A stretch of 64,000 nucleotides of DNA from JAABRU01 sp050180235 (GCA_050180235.1 JBFXEJ010000014.1:9984-73983), one strand, 5' to 3'. Positions 17,715 to 26,849 are shown, numbered from the stretch's first letter. Translations and numbers: made by a program. Notes: generated by a model from the letters alone, not told the origin.

Positions 17715-19146
17715 CACGGCTCTTGTGTATGATATTGACCAGGGCAACTGCCTTTTCCTCCATCTGACCGATGCGTTTGTCCACTTCCCGGTTGAGCAGG
17801 GTGTGGGCCAGCATGATGGGAATTGCCACGGACAGCCCCAGCATTGTTGTCACCAGTGCTTCGGAAATCCCACCGGACATCATGCGCGGATCCCCGGTTC
17901 CGTGCAGGGTGATAACATGAAATGTGTCAATCATGCCGGTTACAGTTCCCAGCAGTCCCAAAAGCGGTGCAATGGCAGCAAGCATTCCCAGAGTTGACAG
18001 AAAACGCTCCATGTCCGGCACCTCTTTCAGAATGGCTTCCTGAAGCGCGTTTTCCATGCTTTCGCGCTGCATATGACAGTATTCCAGCCCTGCTGCCATA
18101 ACCCGTGCCACAGGTTTGCCCGGAAGCTGCGCACAGATTTTTTTGCACTGCGGCCAGTCCCCATCAGCAGCCAAAGTCTGTATGCGGGATGAAAGACCGT
18201 CTGCATCTGTTCTTTTCCGCAGCAGAAAAATAATCCGCTCCATGACAATCAGGATGCCCAGGGCGAAAACAGCCAGAATAGGCCACACAAGAAAACCGCC
18301 TTTGGGAATCTGCTCCCACAGGCTCAGTTCATGGGTCAGGCGGCTCAGCGCACCCCCGCGGGTAATGTCCACAGGCACGGCCTCACTTTCCCCTTTCATA
18401 TAGGCAGACAGTTCTTTCTGCACACGGGCTGAGGGCAGCCTGGACAGAGCAAAAAGTTTGCGGCCCGCTGATGAATAATTCAAAAAACCGGTTTCATTTC
18501 CGCTGTTATAGACTGCCGTAAAATTGCCCAGAACAAGAACATCCGCTTCTGTGCTGCTTCCTGCCCGGTCAATGATGGTGCCGCGGGTGAGGCGCACATC
18601 TCCGGCACTGCGGATCTGATCCCAGACCAGGCTGATCATCCGGTTGATGTCTTCCATACCCGGAAAATGTGACTGGGCGGCAATGTCCTGCAGAAAATCT
18701 GTCTGTGTGCCGGTCAGCGCAGTTTGCAGGCTGCGCTCCACCAGGGTGTCAATATCTTTGGCATTGACCCGGATCACACCCACCAGTTCCTGAACCACAC
18801 TGTCAGTTGCACTCAGTTTTTCAGCCAGTTCAGCTTCCTGTTTTTCAAGGGCACTGTCTTCTGATTCAAGAGACTCAACTGCTGCTTCAAGTGTTTTTAC
18901 CTTTTCCTCCATTTTACGGACAACCTGCTCAAGAGCAGAACGGTCTCTGGTGATAAGTTCTCTGCTGCGGGCTGCCTCCTCACGCGCGGCCTTTTCTTCG
19001 GCTGCGGCCTTTTGCAGCAGAGCTTCCCGTGACTGACGGGCCTGAACCTGCAGTTCCCGCATATCCTGTGCCTGTGCAGCAGTCAGAAAGACCATGAACA
19101 CAATAAAAAATGCCGATACGTACCGAAAGAGAAACAGTGATTTCAT
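17698..19146 (-). CDS. TtpC-like MotA/TolQ/ExbB protein with periplasmic coiled coil
   Basis: A 482-residue protein from the ATG at 19146, which overlaps the upstream stop as ATGA. A signal peptide (MKSLFLFRYVSAFFIVFMVF..) is followed by a long coiled coil (about 30-150, heavy in Ala/Glu/Lys) and a periplasmic region. An ExbB domain then covers about 270-480, with LLGLLGTVTGMIDTFHVITL. This matches TtpC, the extra ExbB-like component of Vibrio TonB2 systems. It is expected to form part of the energising complex with ExbB, ExbD and TonB. Confidence 0.88.
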   Translation of the reverse strand: MKSLFLFRYVSAFFIVFMVFLTAAQAQDMRELQVQARQSREALLQKAAAEEKAAREEAARSRELITRDRSALEQVVRKMEEKVKTLEAAVESLESEDSALEKQEAELAEKLSATDSVVQELVGVIRVNAKDIDTLVERSLQTALTGTQTDFLQDIAAQSHFPGMEDINRMISLVWDQIRSAGDVRLTRGTIIDRAGSSTEADVLVLGNFTAVYNSGNETGFLNYSSAGRKLFALSRLPSARVQKELSAYMKGESEAVPVDITRGGALSRLTHELSLWEQIPKGGFLVWPILAVFALGILIVMERIIFLLRKRTDADGLSSRIQTLAADGDWPQCKKICAQLPGKPVARVMAAGLEYCHMQRESMENALQEAILKEVPDMERFLSTLGMLAAIAPLLGLLGTVTGMIDTFHVITLHGTGDPRMMSGGISEALVTTMLGLSVAIPIMLAHTLLNREVDKRIGQMEEKAVALVNIIHKSRDAANN

Positions 19147-19919
19147 TGCACCTGCATCCTTCCCAGCGGCAGGGTCAGCAGTTCTGCTGACCGCCGCTTG
19201 GTGCCAATTTCCATGGCCGACTGAATCGCCTTGTGAAAAGACTGCGGCAGCGGCTGCCACACAGATTCTGCCACATTGAAAAAACCGCAGGTTTTCAGAT
19301 CCAGGGTCTGAAAGAAAAGCCCGATTCTGCCAAGCCGGAAGATATTGACCAGTGTATCGCTGTTCTCAAGGGAAATGCTCTGCTGATAAACTTCAATGGT
19401 GCTGCCGTATTCAGCTTCCACCAAAAGGGCTTCCATGACCTTGCGGAATTTTTCACTGATGGTGACATCCGGATCAGAGCGCAGTTCTTCCAGATTCTTC
19501 AGCCTCCGCGTGCGTTCCTCAGACAGGAAAGGCAAATCTTCATCCAGATGCCTGCGCAGTTCCTGCATCTGCGTTTCCATGCAGGGAATGATATTGGCAT
19601 GAATCTGTTCAATGCCGTCCAATGTTTTCTGCTTGACCTCAACACGCATTCCGGCCGCTGCTGTTTTCTCTTCCAGTGCCTGCCTGCGTTCCGCCAACTG
19701 TTTTTCCTCCATCTGCAACTGTTCGTAACGGGCTATGAGTCTGTCTTTATTGTCACGCCACTGCTCCTCCTGTTTCTGCGTGTCCTGACGGATGCGGATG
19801 GATTCTGACACAGGTTCTTTCACCCGGGTGTCAAAACCGCTTTCCTGTGCCCGGCAGGGAAAGGCGGTTACAAAAAGCATGGCGCTGATACTCCAAAAAA
19901 CTGCGCTGGAAAGGTGCAT
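19143..19919 (-). CDS. DUF3450 periplasmic coiled-coil protein of TonB2-type operon
   Basis: A 258-residue protein with a signal peptide (MHLSSAVFWSISAMLFVTAF..) cleaved near CRA-QE, a coiled coil (about 35-115, with EEKQLAERRQALEEKT) and a mixed C-terminal domain. The start at 19919 follows AAGGAG. DUF3450 genes typically head TonB2/TtpC operons; the exact role is unknown but is thought to involve the periplasmic complex. This is the first gene behind the cobalamin riboswitch and its terminator. Confidence 0.88.
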   Translation of the reverse strand: MHLSSAVFWSISAMLFVTAFPCRAQESGFDTRVKEPVSESIRIRQDTQKQEEQWRDNKDRLIARYEQLQMEEKQLAERRQALEEKTAAAGMRVEVKQKTLDGIEQIHANIIPCMETQMQELRRHLDEDLPFLSEERTRRLKNLEELRSDPDVTISEKFRKVMEALLVEAEYGSTIEVYQQSISLENSDTLVNIFRLGRIGLFFQTLDLKTCGFFNVAESVWQPLPQSFHKAIQSAMEIGTKRRSAELLTLPLGRMQVQ

Positions 19920-19954
19920 GATTTACTCCTTGCTGGTGCTTGTTTTTTCTGATC

Positions 19955-19994
19955 AAAAAAAAATCCCGGATCGAAAGCAGTTTTCGATCCGGGA
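19955..19994 (-). terminator. Riboswitch expression-platform terminator
   Basis: On the minus strand a perfect 13-bp stem (TCCCGGATCGAAA / TTTCGATCCGGGA) is followed by nine T. It lies between the cobalamin riboswitch and the DUF3450 start codon, where it could end transcription when the riboswitch binds B12. Confidence 0.85.
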
Positions 19995-20061
19995 TATCCC
20001 TTTTTTATCCGCAGATAATCCTTATGGCACAATACCGTCCGCGTAATTGCGCCCTATGTGT

Positions 20062-20216
20062 TCAGGCAGGTCTTCTGACTTTCGGATCAACCGGCGGCTG
20101 CGTCTTCCCAACCTTTTGGGTCAGTGACATATTGCAGCTTTCGTCCCCGATTACAGCGGCGGGCCCGTCCCCGATTCACGCGGGGTTCCCTCTTCGGCTC
20201 TGTTAAAAGCACCTGA
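20062..20216 (-). promoter_or_regulatory. Cobalamin (B12) riboswitch
   Basis: The plus-strand complement shows the hallmark order of a cobalamin aptamer read in reverse: CAGGTCTTCTGACT, CTTCCCAACC..GGGTCAGTGAC, TTACAGCGGCGGGCCCGTCC, then CGCGGGGTTCCCT. The outer arms (TCAGGTGC and CCTGCCTGA) close the P1-type stem. It controls the minus-strand TonB2 operon from 19919, probably turning it off when B12 is plentiful. The aptamer is recognised by eye; a covariance search would confirm it. Confidence 0.85.
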
Positions 20217-20818
20217 ACAAAGGATCGAAAAATAAAGAAAACAGCTAAAATTGTCAAGAAAAAAATAAAAAAAATATGGCCGATGCTCAAACAAAAAAAG
20301 GCCGCGAAGATGCTTTCTTCCTTTTCGGAAGAAATCAGCCTTCGTGGCCTTTTTTAAAAATATAATATCCGGCAAATACCGGATTCTGATTTCTGGCACG
20401 GACAATTTTCTGAAATGCCCGCGCTGCTGTCCCTGCGGCTTCCTGCCGTAATTAAAAAAAATAATTTATATCAGATTATGGCGGAATGTCAAGCTCTTTT
20501 TTTATGATATTCCCGAAACCGGGACTTGTCAGATCCGGTTCTGCCGGTTTTAAAAAAGTGAAAATTTTTAAGGTGATTTCTGAAAATAAATATCCCGGTT
20601 CAGTTCACAGGCACAGGGCAAAAGCCGGAAGCTTTTGATACTTTGACGGAATATTCTTTTCCGGAAATCACCTAAGGCTTTTTTCCGTCAGCATAAAAAG
20701 TTCCTCTGCCCGATTTGTTTATCACACACCTTACGCACCACCGTCATTCCGGCTTTCGCCGGAATGACGGTGAAAGAGAATAAGTGCCTGATTTTTGGAA
20801 ATGTTGCCTAAGTTCTGT
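20217..20818. other. Repeat-rich gap between receptor and riboswitch
   Basis: Holds a bidirectional hairpin (20292-20355, GGCCGCGAAG / CTTCGTGGCC with A and T runs) that can terminate the receptor gene. It also holds a block near 20425-20500 related to 28500-28590 (CTGCTGTC..CTGCGGCTTC, ATTATGGC-GGATGTCAAG), MITE copy 2 and a GTCATTCCGGCTTTCGCC palindrome (20739-20772). No gene. Confidence 0.6.
20569..20675. repeat. MITE-like element (TTAGGTGATTTC family), copy 2
   Basis: Ends TAAGGTGATTTCTGAAAATA and, reversed from the right, TTAGGTGATTTCCGGAAAAG. The interior (CCGGTTCAGTTCACAGGCAC, AAAAGCCGGAAGCTTTT) matches copy 3 at 39388-39493 almost exactly but in the opposite orientation. It lies downstream of the receptor stop at 20819. 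Confidence 0.8.
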
Positions 20819-23029
20819 TTACAATTCAAAAGACACAGTCAGCATGGAGGTGAACGGCGCACCAACATAATAACTTGTGCTTCCTGCACGGGTGTCATCT
20901 GAGGAATTGATGACAGAAACATATTCCTCATCAAAAATATTGGAAAATTCCAAAGAGACTTTCAGTGCTTCGATGAAGGAAAGTTTTTTTCGCGTGTAGG
21001 AGAGTTTCAGATCTGCCACGATATAATCATCAATCTCCTCTTTGTGTTCCGCGTCTCCGTAGCGTTTGTCCAGCCAGCGGACCATGGGAACAACCTCAAA
21101 GTCTTTGTAACTGAAGATCAGCCCGGTTTTCACAGACCATTCCGGGGTGTCTGTCACCTGCCGATCTTCGGTATCCAGAGTATTTCCCTGGTAGGTCAAA
21201 TCCTTGTCATAGGTAAGAACAGTGTAAGCCGGATTGAGGAAAAAGGTCAGATTTTTATGGAGATAAAAGTTGGTTTCCAAATCTATGCCGTATCCTGTGG
21301 CTTTTCCGATGTTCTGTGCATAACTCAGATTCACTCTGGGATCATACACAGTGGTCAGCAGATTGTCATGTTTTGCGTAAAAAAACGCGGGCATGATTTC
21401 CATCCACTCATTCCGGAAGCGTGCGCCCAGTTCAAAATTGTCTGAAATCTCCATGTCATATCCATCGAAAAGATCGTTGAGCGTAACACCGGCTGCAAGG
21501 AATTTGGCTCTGTTCTGGTTATAAATGTTGACTATCGGCACATAGGCATAGGGACGGATCTGGTTGCGGCCATAGGCTGTATAAAGTTCCATACTGTCAG
21601 ACAGAAAATAACTCACACCCAGTGTGGGCAGAAGTTCATCATACTCATTTTCTTCCCGATACAGATCATCTGCTTTGATCAGTTCATAATTCGGTGCAGA
21701 GGATGTGTATCCCTGACTCGCGGGATCTTTGTACCAGAAATACTTGAGACCGGCTTGCCAGTTGAATTTGCCAATATTGCCGGACAGTTTGGCATAGGGA
21801 CTGTGGACAATGCCATTGTCATCACTTTCCATGTGCATTCCATGTCCTTTGAATGCAAAAGTGACAGGATCATAATTCTGTGTGCGGATAATCATGTCCG
21901 AGGATTCAAACCAGTAGCCCAGAGCCGCTGTTCCCCATGAAAACTTTGCATCAAACTGTGAAATCAGGCCATAGCGTTCAATATCCCGTATCCGTTTGGT
22001 GATGAGTCCGCCTTGGGAAGTGGAACCGTTGAGAATTTCACTGTCTTCCAGAGAATAATAGGGTTTGAATGTCATGCGCAAGGCATCGGAAAGGGTCACG
22101 GGAACAATGGCAAGCATATCCCGGTTGGCATATTCGCCGCTGTTGTATTTGTAATAATTGATGTCCTGCGCCTTGATGCCGGTGAGATTTTCATTGTAGT
22201 CATTTTCGTAATTCTTCCCCAAGTCCTGCACTTCGGTATAACTCAGGGATTTGTAAAAACTCTGATCCAGTTCATTGGCATTGAACCATATTTTGATTTC
22301 ATCTTTGTCTCTGACCGGCTGACTGAGCATCACACCGATATTGTGTCTGGGGCCTAAGTCACCGGGGCCTTTCCATTTTTCCGCGTCTGTGTAAGAATAG
22401 GAAAGGGCAAGTCCTGTTCCAATTCGGGGCAGCGCGCCGGAGTCAATTCTGGCAAAGGTTCGGCTGTACCGGTTTTCCCCGAAACTCTGGCTGAAATCAA
22501 AACCGAATTCCTTTTCCGGCCACCGGGATCGGAGTTCCACCGCTCCCCCGCGTGCGCCCACACCGGTTCCCAGATCAGCCGGAACAGCACCTTTGTAAAC
22601 CGCTATGCTGTCAAAGTTTTCCGTATCATAAATATATTCTCTCGGCCCCATGGGATTGCCGCCATAGTTGGGAACCCCCTCCACTGTCATGGCTCCCAAA
22701 TATCCGCGCACTCCGCGAATCCGCACATTTTTCTGCTCTGCTGCCAGTCCAAAAGGATCAATGCTTTCCACATTGATGCCCGGAACCATATTCAGGGATT
22801 CATACACACTGACTGCGGCTTTTGCTCCCTGTGCCTCGATTCCCTTTTTCGTGATTTCGCTTCCGGTGTAAACCGTTTCATTGGTCTGCCGCGTGGGCGT
22901 AACCAGTTTTTCACCGACAACTGTGATTTCTTCCATATACACTGTGTCTTTGGCTGCTTCCTCTGCATTTGCACACAGGGCTGCAACCAGTCCTGTCAGT
23001 ACAATCAATATACCAAAAAACCTTTTCAT
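20819..23029 (-). CDS. TonB-dependent outer membrane receptor
   Basis: A 736-residue receptor from the ATG at 23029, with AAAGGAGACTCAG before it. The signal peptide (MKRFFGILIVLTGLVAAL..) ends near ANA-EE. A TonB-box-like MEEITVVGEK is followed by the plug (VRIRGVRGYLGAMTVEGVPN, IAVYKGAVPADLGTGVGARGGAVELRS), and the barrel ends TSMLTVSFEL. The plug lacks the usual RGP-S-LYG-A-GG wording and has KGAVPADLGTGVGARGG instead, as in some Fe/Co receptor subfamilies. It lies between the two exported FmdE genes and the TonB operon, all on the minus strand. Confidence 0.9.
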   Translation of the reverse strand: MKRFFGILIVLTGLVAALCANAEEAAKDTVYMEEITVVGEKLVTPTRQTNETVYTGSEITKKGIEAQGAKAAVSVYESLNMVPGINVESIDPFGLAAEQKNVRIRGVRGYLGAMTVEGVPNYGGNPMGPREYIYDTENFDSIAVYKGAVPADLGTGVGARGGAVELRSRWPEKEFGFDFSQSFGENRYSRTFARIDSGALPRIGTGLALSYSYTDAEKWKGPGDLGPRHNIGVMLSQPVRDKDEIKIWFNANELDQSFYKSLSYTEVQDLGKNYENDYNENLTGIKAQDINYYKYNSGEYANRDMLAIVPVTLSDALRMTFKPYYSLEDSEILNGSTSQGGLITKRIRDIERYGLISQFDAKFSWGTAALGYWFESSDMIIRTQNYDPVTFAFKGHGMHMESDDNGIVHSPYAKLSGNIGKFNWQAGLKYFWYKDPASQGYTSSAPNYELIKADDLYREENEYDELLPTLGVSYFLSDSMELYTAYGRNQIRPYAYVPIVNIYNQNRAKFLAAGVTLNDLFDGYDMEISDNFELGARFRNEWMEIMPAFFYAKHDNLLTTVYDPRVNLSYAQNIGKATGYGIDLETNFYLHKNLTFFLNPAYTVLTYDKDLTYQGNTLDTEDRQVTDTPEWSVKTGLIFSYKDFEVVPMVRWLDKRYGDAEHKEEIDDYIVADLKLSYTRKKLSFIEALKVSLEFSNIFDEEYVSVINSSDDTRAGSTSYYVGAPFTSMLTVSFEL

Positions 23030-23100
23030 CTGAGTCTCCTTTGCATCATTCAACATAAGTTATCGGAAATAAAAGTAGTTCTTCATTTCATCTAAAATTG

Positions 23101-23133
23101 TAGGTCGGATTAGCGTAAGCGTAATCCGACAAC
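23101..23133. repeat. TCGGATTA-type palindrome
   Basis: GTCGGATTAGCG..CGTAATCCGAC inverted repeat. The same motif recurs as a double copy at 53219-53308. Confidence 0.7.
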
Positions 23134-23213
23134 CTGTTATTCTTCTAGAAATATCCATAATTTTAAAAAAAACGAAGCAGCAGCATAAACTTCCAGTTTG
23201 TGCCGAGGCTTAT

Positions 23214-23343
23214 GAACAAGCTGGAAGCTCGTTCTACTGAAGTCAGAATCTCGTGCTGAGAATTATGAACAAGCTGGAAGCTCGTTCTACTGAAGTCAGA
23301 ATCTCGTGCTGAGAATTATGAACAAGCTGGAAGCTTGTTCTAC
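23214..23343. repeat. 53-bp tandem repeat with internal hairpin
   Basis: Two complete units and one partial unit, starting at 23214, 23267 and 23320. Each unit begins with a hairpin, GAACAAGCT-GGA-AGC(T/C)(T/C)GTTC, perfect in the last copy. The last copy runs into the coding sequence and supplies the TAG stop of the FmdE gene at 23340-23342. It could also act as that gene's 3' stabilising hairpin. Confidence 0.8.
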
Positions 23344-24467
23344 TTTTCCGAAGATACGGTTAAATCAAGCATTTTCATAGGATCAATGCCCGGTCTTGCC
23401 CAGTCTTTCGGCGTCTGCTCCGCAGGGAGTTCAAATCTTTTGATTTCCCTGACAAAATCCTCCGGTTTATCCAGCCTGTCCAAATAATGCAAATCCATGC
23501 ACAATTTGCCAATCATGCTTTTGCCGAATTCTTTGCATACGGAATCATCCCATTTGAACCCAAGCACAATGCCGTCCCATTTTTTTGTGCCTTTGTCTTC
23601 ACGGTACACAATGGTTGCAGCATCTTTTGCTTCGGGTTTCCATTTTTCCCGATCTGCTTCTGTTGAATAAAGTGCCGAATATCCGCCTTTTCCAGGTGTT
23701 GCATTCAGCAAAGTCATCAGCGCATCTTCCTTGCACCAGGGCTGAACACTCTGCACAAAATAACTGCTTCCCGGTTTTACCGGAAAATTTTTTTTCAGAT
23801 AATTGACCATCATAATGCCGGAAGTGACACCGGGGCAGTAATGATCATGGTATTCAAATGCTCTCAGCACATATGAAGGCACTCCTTTTGCCAGCGCATT
23901 GGCAATGCTGACAATCCGAAAGTCATTTCCGCCAAAGATTTTTTCACTGAACTTTTTATTGTATGCTTCTGCATTGGCATACAAATGATCCGCATTGATT
24001 TTCTCACTGACAGCGATTTCAAAAATTTCAGATGCCGGAGCAGCCTGAATATCTCCTGAAATTTTTGAAGATTTCAGTTGAAGATACGCACAAAGGCCGG
24101 AAACTTTGTCATACACGGCACACCAAAGCGGCGCATCATAACGTGAATGGATTTCTGCAAACGCATTGTTTCCGCGTCTGCACCCGGTCGCATCCGAAAT
24201 TCCGTCAATAAAACCCATTGTGGAACTGTTTCCAATCTCCGCATATCCGGCATTGCTCAGCACAATCAGATTCTCTTTCTTAGGTGCGATGCCATTCTGT
24301 TTCATCATGGCAAATGCCTGATCTCCGGCTTTTTTCCCCGCACTGCTCCAATATTCATATTCCGTGTTCTGTGAATCTGAGTCCAGCGCATTCGTAATTG
24401 AAAAAAATCCTGACAGCAACGATACTGCCATCACCCATACCATGATTCCGATTGAATACTTCCGCAT
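23340..24467 (-). CDS. Exported FmdE-family protein (paralogue A)
   Basis: A 375-residue protein with a signal peptide (MRKYSIGIMVWVMAVSLLSG..). The C-terminal half carries an FmdE-type motif, FEYHDHYCPGVTSGIMMVNYL, which resembles the FHGHxCPGL core seen in cytosolic FmdE proteins and likely binds metal. PWCKEDALMTLLNATPGKGG follows. FmdE was named for a formylmethanofuran dehydrogenase operon, but exported members have no known methanogenic role. It shares long identical stretches with the neighbour at 24636-25742. Its stop codon lies in the 53-bp tandem repeat, hinting at a recent change of the C-terminus. The binding partner is unknown; a metal or metallo-cofactor is likely. Confidence 0.8.
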   Translation of the reverse strand: MRKYSIGIMVWVMAVSLLSGFFSITNALDSDSQNTEYEYWSSAGKKAGDQAFAMMKQNGIAPKKENLIVLSNAGYAEIGNSSTMGFIDGISDATGCRRGNNAFAEIHSRYDAPLWCAVYDKVSGLCAYLQLKSSKISGDIQAAPASEIFEIAVSEKINADHLYANAEAYNKKFSEKIFGGNDFRIVSIANALAKGVPSYVLRAFEYHDHYCPGVTSGIMMVNYLKKNFPVKPGSSYFVQSVQPWCKEDALMTLLNATPGKGGYSALYSTEADREKWKPEAKDAATIVYREDKGTKKWDGIVLGFKWDDSVCKEFGKSMIGKLCMDLHYLDRLDKPEDFVREIKRFELPAEQTPKDWARPGIDPMKMLDLTVSSEK

Positions 24468-24590
24468 GATTTTCCCTTTCTTTCAATTGACATCCGTGAT
24501 CATTTTTCAGCCTTCGTACTTTGCCGCCAGGGGATCTTTTCCATTCGGAAACATGGCTCCGAAAGGCTCAACAATTTCGCATCTGTGCAT

Positions 24591-24629
24591 TGCAGAAACC
24601 GGATTTTTCCAAAAAATCCGGTTTCTGCA
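24591..24629. repeat. REP-like palindrome
   Basis: Near-perfect inverted repeat TGCAGAAACCGGATTTTT / AAAAATCCGGTTTCTGCA immediately before the stop of the second exported FmdE gene. It can act as a terminator or stabilising hairpin between the two paralogues. Confidence 0.8.
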
Positions 24630-24635
24630 TACATT

Positions 24636-25742
24636 TTACTGAACCAGTCCCAATTTCTGCATGGGATCAACTCCGGGTCTTGCCCAGTCTTTGGGAACTA
24701 CGCCTTCAGGAAGCTCAAACCGCAGGATTTCCTTTACAAAGAGTTCCGGCTCATCCATATGCTCCAGATACCACAAATCCGAACACAGTTTGCCAATGGT
24801 TCCGCTGCCGTAAGCATCGCATCCGGTTTCGGTTGCCCATGTGAATCCCAGAACCACACCGTCCCATTTTTTTGCCGCAGCATCATAGCGGTAGATGATG
24901 TTTGCCGCATCTTTTGCCTCTGTTTTCCATGCAGACCGATCTTCCGCCGTTGAATAAAGTACTGAATATCCGCCTTTGCCCGGTGTGGCATTCAGCAGAA
25001 CCATCAGAGCGTCTTCCTTGCACCAGGGCTGAACAGCCTGCACAAAATAACTGCCCCCGGAACTGAGCGGAAACTGTTTTTTCAGATAATTGACCATGAT
25101 AATGCCCGATGTTACACCCGGACAGTAATGATCGTGAAATTCAAAGGCTCTTGCCGCATACACAGGCGCGCCTTTGGCAACAGCATTCATAATCGTGACA
25201 ATGCGAAACTCATTGCCCCCGAAAATGCCGGTGCCGAGTTTGGCAGTGTATTCAGCAGTATTGGCATACAAATGATCGGCATTGATTTTTTCAACTGTAT
25301 TGATGCTGAACAAATCTGCCATGCTGGTCAGAGCAGGATTCACCTGCAGATAGGAACACAGTCCTGATACTTTGTCATAAATGGCAAACCACAGGGGCAG
25401 ATGGGAAGCAGAATGAATCTCCAGCAGATTCATTTTGCCTCTGGATGTGCCGGTTGCCTCACTGAGACCATCCAGAGCCGACTGGGTGCTTAATCCCATG
25501 AATTCCGCATATCCCGCATTGGACATGACAATCAGATTGTCAAAATTCGGCATCCCGCCATTGGCAATCATATTGTTTACCGATTCTGTCACCGCAAGCT
25601 CACCCACGAATTTAAAAATATCGTAGTATGCTGCATCCTCAGCGGATTGCGCCATTGCTTCCGGATTTGAAGAAAATCCGAAAATCCCCATTGCCAGCAA
25701 TACCAAAGCCACTGCCCGTACTTCTCTGAACATTCCTCTCAT
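24636..25742 (-). CDS. Exported FmdE-family protein (paralogue B)
   Basis: A 368-residue paralogue of 23340-24467. The start chosen is the ATG at 25742, after AAAGGAAAAACTGCA; the signal peptide ends near AMA-QS. It shares NLIVMSNAGYAEF, GVTSGIIMVNYLKKQFPL, QPWCKEDALMVLLNATPGKGG and WARPGVDPMQKL. The HDHYCPG motif is intact. The two genes are 168 bp apart with a palindrome between them, suggesting a tandem duplication later invaded by a repeat. They lie upstream of a TonB receptor gene in the same direction, so they may hold its ligand in the periplasm (inference). Confidence 0.8.
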   Translation of the reverse strand: MRGMFREVRAVALVLLAMGIFGFSSNPEAMAQSAEDAAYYDIFKFVGELAVTESVNNMIANGGMPNFDNLIVMSNAGYAEFMGLSTQSALDGLSEATGTSRGKMNLLEIHSASHLPLWFAIYDKVSGLCSYLQVNPALTSMADLFSINTVEKINADHLYANTAEYTAKLGTGIFGGNEFRIVTIMNAVAKGAPVYAARAFEFHDHYCPGVTSGIIMVNYLKKQFPLSSGGSYFVQAVQPWCKEDALMVLLNATPGKGGYSVLYSTAEDRSAWKTEAKDAANIIYRYDAAAKKWDGVVLGFTWATETGCDAYGSGTIGKLCSDLWYLEHMDEPELFVKEILRFELPEGVVPKDWARPGVDPMQKLGLVQ

Positions 25743-26158
25743 TGCAGTTTTTCCTTTCTTTCTGCATTGTTTCAAACCTGTGACACAGTTGCTGAACCAG
25801 TTTCAGTTTCTGCACAGGATATTGCTTACGGTTTAGCCACTTCGTTAATCCATGCCGCATTTTTTTTGTTTTCAAAAAATATTCTTCTGACATATTTTTT
25901 TCTTTTTTCAGATAGTTGGCATGAAAAAAACAGAACCAGGACACCTCGAAAAAGAAAAGCCGGGAAGATCTCATGGGGATACATTCTGTAATCCCTGAAG
26001 CCTTCCCGGCTTCATTGTGGTAATGCGGTTGACTCATGAATCAGATTGCAGGAAAAAATGCTATCCTGAAAACCTGACAGTTTTGAAAAAATTCAGATTT
26101 TTCAGATCAGACCTTCTCCTGAAATCCGCGGCTGCATTGCTTTGCTGCCCATCCCATC
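25743..26158. other. Gap with terminator
   Basis: Apart from the hairpin at 25957-26012 no feature is recognised. Short open frames here lack ribosome sites and family resemblance. Confidence 0.5.
25957..26012 (-). terminator. Hairpin terminator of the His-rich gene
   Basis: Stem AAGCCGGGAAG / CTTCCCGGCTT with a long loop. On the minus strand it is followed by TTTTCTTTTTC. It sits about 150 bp after the end of the histidine-rich gene. Confidence 0.55.
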
Positions 26159-26422
26159 CTATTTGTGGGAATGTTCATGGGGGCTTTTGCCATGATTCGG
26201 ATGATCATGATCATGCGAACCATGATCGCCTGTATGATCATGGCTGTGATCATCTGCCTTCCCTTTGTGGGAATGCGGATGGCTGTGTTCATGGGCATGG
26301 CTATGTGCGTGTGCATGCGCATGCTCATGCTCATGTTCTGTGCCATCATGCGTGTGCGGATGCTTGTGCACATGCGTATGATCATGATCGTGTTCGTGAC
26401 TGTGTTTGTGATCGCCTTCCAT
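26159..26422 (-). CDS. Histidine-rich metal-binding peptide
   Basis: An 87-residue peptide with 34 histidines (39%), mostly as HxH runs (HSHEHDHDHTHVHKHPHTHD), with Asp, Glu and Ala between and no hydrophobic core. It starts MEGDHKHSHEH after a textbook AAAGGAGGTGA ribosome site, so it is clearly translated. There is no signal peptide, so it is cytosolic. Such peptides store or buffer nickel, cobalt or zinc. The CooT, DUF3842 and FmdE genes upstream on the same strand point to nickel or cobalt. The antisense strand also has an open frame, a low-complexity artefact. Confidence 0.85.
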   Translation of the reverse strand: MEGDHKHSHEHDHDHTHVHKHPHTHDGTEHEHEHAHAHAHSHAHEHSHPHSHKGKADDHSHDHTGDHGSHDHDHPNHGKSPHEHSHK

Positions 26423-26645
26423 TTTTTATCACCTCCTTTCTGTCTGAAACCCGAAATTTGATCCACTCTGACACCGCTGTGACTGTTTCCAAATTCAAAA
26501 AAGCCATATGCATTTAATAAGTCATCCCTGACCTTCATGGCCTGTTTAAAAATTCTGTCTTAAAACTGTCTCATAAAACCCAATACCTTCATGGTATTGC
26601 AATCAGATAACAGAGGGAGACCGGAACTGAAAAACTTTCGCCTGC

Positions 26646-26849
26646 CTACTCATCCGTTTTTCCCGGTTCAAAAAATATCTTGTGATTGACAAGATTCATT
26701 CCGCTGATTTTTCCCTTCACGGTTTTCTGATCCCCAAAAATCCCCACAAGCTGCCAGAGATTCTCACCTTCAGGTTCCAGAATATCCACAGCTTCCATAA
26801 TCAGTTCTTCTTTACCGTCTTTGATCAGATACGCATTGGCTTCACACAT
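26646..26849 (-). CDS. CooT-family nickel-binding protein
   Basis: A 67-residue protein matching CooT in length and layout. It begins Met-Cys (MCEANAYLIKDGKEELIMEA), and Cys2 is the nickel ligand of characterised CooT. It is a small beta-barrel protein with no signal peptide. The start at 26849 overlaps the DUF3842 stop by 8 bp, so it is the third gene of a coupled operon. CooT matures nickel CO dehydrogenase in Rhodospirillum; no such enzyme is in this window. Confidence 0.8.
   Translation of the reverse strand: MCEANAYLIKDGKEELIMEAVDILEPEGENLWQLVGIFGDQKTVKGKISGMNLVNHKIFFEPGKTDE

Noticed and set aside
26107..26538. Open frames on both strands over the His-rich gene
   Set aside because: They are low-complexity shadows of alternating CAT/ATG codons; only the minus frame at 26159-26422 has a strong ribosome site.
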